Positions 56,441 to 64,000 of a DNA stretch of 64,000 nt are shown piece after piece. Under the pieces are notes generated by a model that saw nothing but the letters and a program-made list of their open reading frames with translations, was not told where the DNA came from and did not search any database. Numbering within the stretch: the first letter of the stretch is position 1; every line of letters starts with the position of its first letter. The DNA is from Dugong dugon (lineage: Eukaryota; Chordata; Mammalia; Sirenia; Dugongidae): the NCBI GenBank assembly GCA_030035585.1, contig CM057481.1:57855128-57919127 (forward strand), read 5' to 3'. The translations under genes and the position numbers were made by a program.

Positions 56441-57265
56441 ATGCTACAGTTGAGGTAGGCAGCATCCAGGTGTCATAGTGTGCTCGTTCCTGTACTAGGC
56501 AATGCCCTGAGCTCTCATGGGAGAAATAATGAGACTGGGGTGCCAAAGGCATGTGTAGGATGAATGGGAGATAAAAGAGCAGAGCGTGGCATGGAATTTG
56601 GCATGGAATTTGGCATAACCTGCCTATCCTATCTACAACTGCAGCCCACAGTGAGTGACCACCCTGCTGGGATGGGGTGGTTGGGATGATTAAGTGAGGA
56701 ATCCATTGTTTTCTGACAGAAGAAAGGCTGAAAACCATTGTCTAAACAGCTCTTACTACTTTTTTTAAACTGTATTTCTCAGCTGACCTAATTCAGCATC
56801 ACACTACAATGTCTACAGGAGTTTTTAATAGATTCATAGGGGCTAGTGGTCCACTGACAGCTCTCTATTTTTACATCTTTACAGTGAAGAAATTATGCCT
56901 TATGTCTAAGCATACTTGCTGGAATTTTAGCCTGTTTTCTCTCCTCTTGCCTCTGTGTAGACAGGAAAACAACACAGCAGGGGTCTCTTTAAATACATTT
57001 TTCACATGTGCATGACGACTGTGGCTTCATCCCTGTTCTTCTCCTCAACTTTTTAGATTGTCCTTTGCTTTTCTGTCAGCATCTAGTGCCCCTAACCCTC
57101 AAATTCACTCCTTTCTTCCTTTCCACACCCACAGCATGTCCACATCACCTCAAACCTCTGTGTCAGCTTCATTCAAGCAACCAATATTTTTGGAACTCAT
57201 TGTGTATCACACACTAGGTGCTGGGGATTTAGGAATGAAGACGACTAGCATAATCTGGCCAGGGC
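56441..57265. other. Mostly unassigned sequence
   Basis: No exon recognised. A short scrap at about 57165-57235 ('aagcaaccaatattttt...aggtgctggggattt') again belongs to the ancient repeat type. The 'ggaatttggcat' duplicate near 56593-56617 is a small local repeat. Confidence 0.45.
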
Positions 57266-57400
57266 AGTCATTCTCAACCCTGACTGCATGTTAGAATTCC
57301 CAAGGGAGAGCTTAAAACATGCCAACACTGTGGCCCTTTCCTCAGAGACTCTAATTTTATTGGCTTCTCACTATTGGAGTGGGAGGTTATAAATAAGCAA
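57266..57400 (+). mobile_element. hAT-Charlie-type (MER5-like) fragment
   Basis: 'cagtcattctcaaccctgactgcatgttagaattccc' followed by 'gagagcttaaaacatgcc', 'agagactctaatttt' and 'attggagtgggagg' follows a mammal-wide hAT MITE. It is the likely source of the 52-bp copy at 55578. Confidence 0.7.
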
Positions 57401-57579
57401 GGAGGGGAAGCTAGAATGATCCATGTAGTAATCTATTAGTCTTGGACACATCAATATGAACTCATATTTAGCTTAATGTAGCTACAGATGGATACATGTA
57501 GAAATATTTATAGACATGTGTCTATGCATGGGTTGCTCTGTCAGCTGAGAATGTCTAGAAGAAATGACAGCACAGCAAC

Positions 57580-58375
57580 AACGGGATTCTAATACAATTC
57601 AACAAAAAAGGTACCTGATCTTCTTGGAGAAATGGCTGAGTTTAGGACTAAGCCAGTGAATATGTAAGATGAGCCTGGAGCATCTTGTAGGGCTAGAAAG
57701 TAAGGAAGTGCTCAGAAAAACAAACCAAATGGAGGTATGTCAAAGGGACACAGGAGTCAACTGAAACAGTCCTCCATGGCCCAAACTAGAACAATTTGAG
57801 CAACCAGATAGGTAAAGTAGTATTGGATTATAACTTAAATATAAAATAAATATCCATGAGTCTATACTGATATAAATAAATGATTGAATAAGTAAATGGA
57901 GAGACTAGACACATCTCCCATACGGAAAAATTCCAAATAATCTATGTAGATACTCTGCTTTCAAGGAGCTGAAGTATAATTCCTTACTCCTTAAGTGCAG
58001 GCTGCAAATGGTGACTTCTTTCTAAAGAGTGCAGTATAGACAAGAGAAAAACAATAACTTTATGGTGGAGAGACTTGACAAATATTACTACAAAAATGGC
58101 AATTTACCTCTAAGGTCTTTCTCTCAAAAACCCATAACCTCAGGCTAATCATGAGAAAAACATCAGACAAATCCCCATTGAGGGACGTTATACAAAATCC
58201 CTCATCAATACTTCTCAAAACTGTCAAGGTCATCAAAAACAAGACAAATCTAAGAAAGTGTAACAGCCTAGGGTATCCAAAGGAGATGTGATAACTAAAT
58301 GTAATGTTGTGGTATCCTGGAACAGAAAAAGAACATTAGGTAAAAACTAAGAAGATCTAAATAAAGTATGGAATT
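57580..58375 (+). repeat. Old interspersed repeat, host of the RTE insertion (part 1)
   Basis: 'gtatcctggaacagaaaaagaacattaggtaaaaactaag' and 'aataaagtatggaattt' belong to an old mammalian repeat, perhaps an L1-lineage 3' UTR. It resumes after the RTE at 61678 ('attaataataatgtgtcaatattgg', 'ggtatatgggaactctgtac') to about 61830. Confidence 0.6.
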
Positions 58376-58785
58376 TCATTAATAATTTTGTTGTTAGGTG
58401 CCATCAGGTTGGTCCCAACTCACTGCTACCCTATATATAACAGAACAGAACACTCCCCAGTCCCGCGCCATCCTCACAATCGTTATGCTTGAGCCAATTG
58501 TTGCAACCACGGTGTCACCCCATCTTGTTGAGGGGCTTCCTCTTTTTCACTGACCCTCTGCCTTACCAAGCATGATATCCTTCTCCAGGGACTGGTCCTT
58601 CCTAATAACATGTCCAAAGTACATGAAACAAAATCTCACCATCCTTGCTTCTAACGAGCATTTTGGATGTACTTCCTCTGAAACAGATTTGTTCGTTCTT
58701 CTGTCATCCACGGTATATTCAATATTCTTCGTCAACACCATAATTCAAAGGTGTCAATTCTTCTTCAGTCTTCCCTATTCATTGT

Positions 58786-61359
58786 CTAGCTTTCACATGC
58801 ATATGAGGTGATCGAAAACGCCATAGTTTGGGTCAGGTGCACCTTAGTCCTCAAAGTGACATCTTTGCTTTTTAAAATTTTAAAGAGGTCTTTTGCAGCA
58901 GGTTTGCCCAATGTAATGCACCATTTGATTTCTTGACTGCTGCTTCCATGGGTGTTGATTTTGAATCCAAGTGAAATGCAATACTTGACAACTTCAATCT
59001 TTTCTCCGCTTATCATGATGTTGCTTATTGGTCCAGTTGTGAGGGTTTTTGTTTTCTTATGTTGAGTCATAATCCATACTGAAGGCTGTAGTCTTTGTTC
59101 TTCGTCAGTAAGTATTTCAAGTCCTCTTCACTTTCAACAAGCAAGGTTGTGTCATCTGCATATTGCAGGTTGTTAATGAGTCTTTCTCCAATACTGATGC
59201 CCTGTTCTTCTTCATATAGTCAAATTTCTTGGATTATTTGCTCAGCATACAGATTTAGTAAGCATGATGAAAGGATGCAACCCTCATGCACACTTTCCTG
59301 ACTTTAAACCATGCAGTATCCCCTTGTTCTGTTTGAACGCCTGCCTCTTGATCTATGTATAGGTTCCTCATGAGCACAGTTAAGTGTTCTGGAATTCTCA
59401 TTCTTAGAAGTGTTGTCCATAATTTGTTATGATCCACACAGTGGAATGCCTTTGTATAGTCAATGAAACACAGGTAAACGTCTTTCTGGTATTCTCTGCT
59501 TTCAGCCAAGATCCATCTGACTTCAGCACTGATATTCCTCGTTCTGTGTCTTATTCTGAATCAGGCTGGAACTTCTGGCAGTTGCCTGTTGATGTACTGC
59601 TGCAGCTGCTTTTGAACTTCAGCAAAATTTTACCTGCATGTGAAATTAATGATATTGTTTGATAATTTCCTCATTCTGTTGGATCACCTTTCTTTGGAGT
59701 AGGCACAGATATGGATTTCTTCCAGTTGGTTGGTCAGGTAGCTGTCTTCCAAATTTCTTGACACACGTGAGTGAGCACTGCCAGTGCTACGTCCATTTGT
59801 TGAAATATTTCAATTGGTATTCCATCAATTCCTGGAGTCTTGTTTTTCGCCATTCCCTTCAGTGCAGCTTGGACTTCTTTCTTCAGTACCATCGGTTCTT
59901 TATCATATGCTACCCCCTGAAATGGTAGAACATAGACCAGTTCTTTTTGGTATAGTGACTCTGTGTATTCCTTCTGTTTTCTTTTGATGCTTTCTGCGTC
60001 GTTCAATATTTTCCCTGTAGAATCCTTCACTATTGCAACTCGAGGCTTGAATTTTTTCTTCAGTTCTTTCAGCTTGAGAAATGCCAAGCATGTTCTTCCC
60101 TTTTGGTTTTCTAACTTCAAGTCTTTGCACATTTCATTTGAATACTTTACTTTGTTTTCTTAAGCCGCCCTTTGAAATCTTCCGTTCAGCTCTTTTACTT
60201 CATCATTTCTTCCATTTGCTTTAGCTGTTTGACATTCAAGAGCAAGTTTCAGAGTTTCTTCTGACATCCATTTTTGTCTTTCTTTCTTTTCTGTCATTGT
60301 AATGACTTCTTGCTTTCTTCATGTATGATGTCCTTGATGTCATTCCACAACTTGTCTGGTCTTCAGTCATTAGTGTTTGATGTGTCAAATCTGCTCCTGA
60401 GATGGTCTCTAAATTCAGGTGGGATATACTCAAGATCATAATTTGGCTTTCATGGATTTGCTCTAATTTTCTTCAGCTTCAACTTGAACTTGCATAGGAG
60501 CAACGGATGGTCTGTTCCACAGTTGGACCCTGGCCTTGTTCTGACTGATGATATTGAGCTTCTCCATCGTTTCTTTCCACAGATATAATCGTTTGATTCC
60601 TGTGTATTCCATCTAGTGAGGTACACAAGTATAGTTGCCATTTATGTTGTTGAAAAAAGGTATCTGCAATGACAAAGACATTGGTCTTGCAAAATTCTAT
60701 AATGTGATCTCCGGCATCATTTCTATCACCAAGGCCATATTTTTCAACTACCAATCCTTATTCCTGGAGCCCTGGTTGCACAGTGGCTGAAGAGCTCAGC
60801 TGCTAACCGAAAGATCAGCAGTTCGAATCCACCAGCTGCTCCTTGGAAACCCTATGGAGCAGTTCTACTCTGTCTTATAGGGTCACTATTAGTCAGAATC
60901 GACTCAATGGCAATGGGTTTGGTTTTTTTTTTAAAAAAACTTTATTCCTTGTTTTAAACTTTTGCATTCCAGTCACCAGTAATTATCAATGCATTTTGAT
61001 TGCATGTTTAATCAGTTTCAGACTGAAGACATTGGTAAAAATCTTCAATTTCCTCATCTTTGGCATTAGTGGTTGGTGCATAAATTTGAATAATAGTTGT
61101 ATTAACTGGTCTTCCTTGTAAGTGTATGGATATTATCCTATCACTGACAGTGTTGTACTTCAGGATAGATCTTGAAATGCTTTTTGACGATAAGTGCAAC
61201 ACCATTCCTTTTCAATTTGTCATTCCCGACGTAGTAGACCATATGATTGTCTAATTCAAAATGGCCAATACCAGTCTGTTTCAGCTCACTAATGCCTAGG
61301 ATACCAATCTTTATGCATTCCATTTCATTTTTGACAGCTTCCAATTTTCCTAGAGTCAT
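58786..61359 (-). pseudogene. RTE polyprotein: endonuclease and reverse transcriptase (decayed)
   Basis: The order in the minus direction is endonuclease start (61359-61141: ILGISELKQTG, RNGVALIVKK), endonuclease middle (61205-60479), linker (60132-59734: DSTGKILNDAESIK, NKTPGIDGIPIEIF), reverse transcriptase motif A (near 59465: CFIDYTKAFHCVDHNKLW), a YADD block (near 59150, from 'aatatgcagatgac') and the C-terminal part (59070-58786: KDVTLRTKVHLTQ). At least six frame breaks plus the nested SINE make it non-functional. The family product nicks DNA (APE-type endonuclease) and copies RTE and SINE RNA. Confidence 0.9.
60766..60939 (+). mobile_element. AfroSINE nested in the RTE, short form
   Basis: It starts 'ggagccctggttgcacagtgg' and ends 'tcgactcaatggcaatgggtttgg' plus a T/A-rich tail. 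TCCTTATTCCT before (60755-60765) and ACTTTATTCCT after (60939-60949) fit a slightly decayed duplication; RTE sequence continues on both sides. It looks younger than the RTE it entered. Confidence 0.92.
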
Positions 61360-61688
61360 ACTTCATACATTCCACATTCTGATTATTAATGGAAGTTTGC
61401 AGCTGTTTCTTCTCATTTTGAGTCATGCCACCTCACCAGATGAAAGTCCTAGAAGCTTTGCTCCATCTACATTAAGGTCCGCTCTACTCTGAGGAGGCAG
61501 CACTTCTTCAGTCGTATTTTGAGTGTCTTCCAACCTGAGGGGCTCATCTTCCAGCACTGCATCTGACAATTTTCTGCTGCTATTCATAAGGTTATCACTG
61601 GATAATTTTCCTTAGTCTAGAAGCTTTGCTGAAACCAGTCCACCATGGGTGACCCTGCTGGTATTTAACACATGGGGTCATTAATAAT

Positions 61689-62796
61689 AATGTGTCAATA
61701 TTGGTTCATTAATTGTGACAAATACATCATACTAATCTGTTAATAGAGAATCTGGGTGTGGGGTATATGGGAACTCTGTACTATCTGTTGTTTTTTTCTG
61801 TAAATCTAAGTGTTTTAAAGCAAATAATTTATTTAAGAAATGAAAGTATATTTCATAGTGTTTTGGTCACCTCAGTATTTTTTGTCTTTTGACCAATTAA
61901 TAGACTATGAGTTTTTTGAAGGCAAGGAATGTTCTTTCCTTTTATATTATTTATTTAATATTATTTATTATATTATTGTTCACTACAAGGTCCTACACAC
62001 AATAAATGATCAACCAATGATTGTCAAATTTATAGCTACGGCCTGATAATTTTTAATTAACATATTTCTTTTATGAAATCAAGAAGGATTTAGTTAAGGC
62101 AACAATAGACATATTAAAATCATTCAGGATTACATGATGTCTGAGATTAATGTTAATGTTTTGGTATTCTTCTAGATATTCTTCTTTTCCACTACAAAAT
62201 TGGGATCTGTACAATACCTACTGTTTTGAAAACTTTTTCACTTAATGGTTTGTTATCTACTGTTTTCCATGCTGTGATATTTTTAGAGAAGCAGTTGAAT
62301 GGCTGCATAATGTTTAATATCTGAGTTTGATCAAAAACATAGGGAAAGAAGGAAAGAAGCATGATAAAGAATAGTGAATAGATAGGAGCAGTGGTAGGTG
62401 GTAGCATTCGGTGTCAGGAGTGCTTGACTTGCTGGTGTAATGAGAGGTTGACAGGCAGAGGGAAAATTAGTCCTCCTTGCCCCCCACCCCAAATCCACTT
62501 TCTTCCAGATGAAAAGACCTAGACAGGCAATTTCAATATCTCTCCTTTTCCACTGCAAATAAGCAGGAAGGATACTTACCAGCAAGTTGAACAGCATCCT
62601 CAGTGCCATGTTATTTCTTCATCTCATTAGATGCATGATTCTGAGCCTCGCAGATTAGTTGGCAGGCATTGAATAGCTCTTTTGTGCCTTTCTAGAGCAC
62701 CAGGTTTTTCAGCTCAAAGCCAATTTCTGGCCCATTTGTACAGTGGTAGAGTGTTGCCAGGAAATAACTGATTAAGAAGATGCTGGTTTTCCCTTC
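61689..62796. other. Old repeat end, then unassigned sequence
   Basis: To about 61830 this is part 2 of the repeat that hosts the RTE. The rest shows AT-rich patches (61940-61985) and no recognisable element or exon. Confidence 0.45.
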
Positions 62797-62988
62797 AAGG
62801 AGCATTGGTGGTGCAGTTTGTTAAAGTGCTCAGCTACTAGCTGAAAGGTTGGCAGTTCGAACCCACCATCCCCTCCATGGGAGAAAGATGTGGCAGTCTG
62901 CTTCCACAAAGATTTACAGCCTTGGAAGCCCTATGTCCTATAGGGTTGCTGTGAGTTGGAATCGACTCAACACAATGAGTAGTGGGTG
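62797..62988 (+). mobile_element. AfroSINE, long form
   Basis: 'aaggagcattggtggtgcag', 'ggcagttcgaacccacca', long-form block 'gagaaagatgtggcagtctgcttcc' and tail 'tagggttgctgtgagttggaatcgactc'. GGTTTTCCCTTC (62785-62796) and GGTTTTCCTTCC (62989-63000) form the duplication, with a small shift. Confidence 0.92.
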
Positions 62989-63000
62989 GGTTTTCCTTCC

Positions 63001-64000
63001 TGTCCTCAATGTTTATTAAAGGATAAAGTGACCATCAGGATATGGGAGTTGACCCTTGCTGCAAATCCCCCATCAATTTTCACACACACACAAAAAAATC
63101 AAGTTTCAGAGAGTCCAGACAGGTTCTTTCTCTGTAAAACAAACTGTACTTGGAATATCCTACATAATCTTACCCTGATTTTTAGTTAGGGCAGTGCTTA
63201 TATTTCTTCCTTAATCGATTATCTGGAAGCAGAAAAAGAAATCAGCTAGGTCTCATGAAAACCAGTTGCTGGGTCCCAAATTTTGTGGCATCCATCCCCC
63301 TCCAGGCATTTGGAAGGAAAGTTGAAGGGAAAACTTTGTCTGAGTGGGTTGCTGTGAGTGGATACTTATTTTTGGCTGTCATAACAAGAGACATTTAGAA
63401 AATAATGAGTGTTTATGTGGGGTAGTGAGGGAGGCAGTCACGAAAGTGTGGGACCAGTGTGGATTTGGGGTTTTGGATAGCATGTGGGTGACTGCTGACA
63501 TTTGAGAACTTTTATCTGGGGTGGATTACAGATGTAGAAATTAAATGTGTAGGCATTTAATAATGCCAAATCAACAGCTGATTCAATATGGTGAAAAAGT
63601 CCATGAATTGATCAATCTTTTTGGGAAAGATACTGTAGGATCGTGTAGATGAGAATTTATGGGTGTTAGGCACCATATGTAGCCAATGAAAACCAGCCTT
63701 TCTGAAATACTAGAACTCCAAAATGATTTTTGTTGATGTTTCAGAGAAAATTTCAGGATCGTATGAAGTCTATCTTAAATCCCATTGCAAGAAAGTTAGT
63801 TAGAGAAATAATTAAAGGCCCTCCTTAAAAGTTGTCTTAACAGTGGGAGATTGCATGTCACTGAAATGTGTACTGGGAAAGTGAAATCAGAACATATGGG
63901 TTCAAATTCCTGCTTCATTACTGTCTTACTATGTAACAAGAATAAATTACCTAACCACAGGCAATTTTCTATCACTGTGGTGAGCGCCACAATGTGAGAT
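63001..64000. other. Unassigned sequence
   Basis: No repeat family, exon or RNA gene recognised up to the window end, apart from a short (CA)n at 63081-63092. Confidence 0.45.

Larger units (their letters stand above)
58387..61677 (-). mobile_element. Full-length RTE (Bov-B-like) LINE
   Basis: A minus-strand RTE of 3.29 kb, of which 174 bp is a nested AfroSINE. TCATTAATAAT at 58376-58386 and 61678-61688 is a perfect 11-bp duplication, and the host repeat continues across it. The 3' end carries the short (aac)n-type tail and the 'ggtgccatcaggttggtcccaactcactgctaccct' block shared with AfroSINE tails. The 5' region upstream of the endonuclease spans about 61360-61677. Both enzymatic domains can be traced, but frameshifts are many. 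Confidence 0.93.

Overview
The window is repeat-rich mammalian nuclear DNA with no host exon, tRNA, rRNA, operon or CRISPR array that I can support. Two signatures point to an afrotherian, most likely an elephant or close relative. First, there are about fourteen tRNA-headed SINEs of the AfroSINE type, whose tails match the 3' end of an RTE LINE. Second, there is a young L1 family together with RTE (Bov-B-like) LINEs. The clade is inferred from repeat types; no species marker was tested.

Left block (1-14.7 kb): stacked LINE-1 copies of different ages. Old L1 pieces (1-1545 and 1546-3259, the latter resuming at 6798) are interrupted by a 5'-truncated young L1 (3260-6797). An older, nearly full-length L1 (6894-14218) follows. 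It is cut by two AfroSINEs, a solo LTR, a second solo LTR that itself carries an L1 3' UTR insertion, and a deletion sealed with about 45 bp of RTE sequence.

Middle block (14.7-35 kb): mostly unassigned sequence with single old repeats. It holds a 554-bp TA-flanked inverted-repeat element (20.1-20.6 kb) and a cluster at 22-27.4 kb. That cluster has an AfroSINE, an RTE 3' end, an L1 that lost all of ORF2 (a HAL1-like 'half L1', 22.7-26.0 kb) and an RTE fragment with reverse transcriptase sequence. A third solo LTR sits at 30.1-30.6 kb.

35.4-42.4 kb: a minus-strand, almost complete young L1 with a perfect 19-bp target-site duplication, inserted into the tail of an AfroSINE. Its ORFs are broken and its endonuclease has lost the last catalytic histidine.

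44.3-50.3 kb is about 6 kb almost free of recognisable repeats, the best place to look for conserved non-coding function. 50.3-57.4 kb holds L2, MIR, MaLR-type LTRs, two AfroSINEs, a hAT fragment and a young L1 3' UTR insertion with a clear duplication. 58.4-61.7 kb is a full-length but decayed RTE with a perfect 11-bp duplication, itself hit by an AfroSINE.

The elements form a working ecology. RTE and L1 encode endonuclease and reverse transcriptase; AfroSINEs share the RTE tail and probably used its machinery; HAL1-like and 3'-UTR-only L1 insertions depended on L1 proteins. The most unusual signal is a stepwise-lengthened L1 3' UTR. Copies in this one window carry one, two or three tandem tail modules, separated by internal A-runs and by a segment resembling older L1 3' UTRs.
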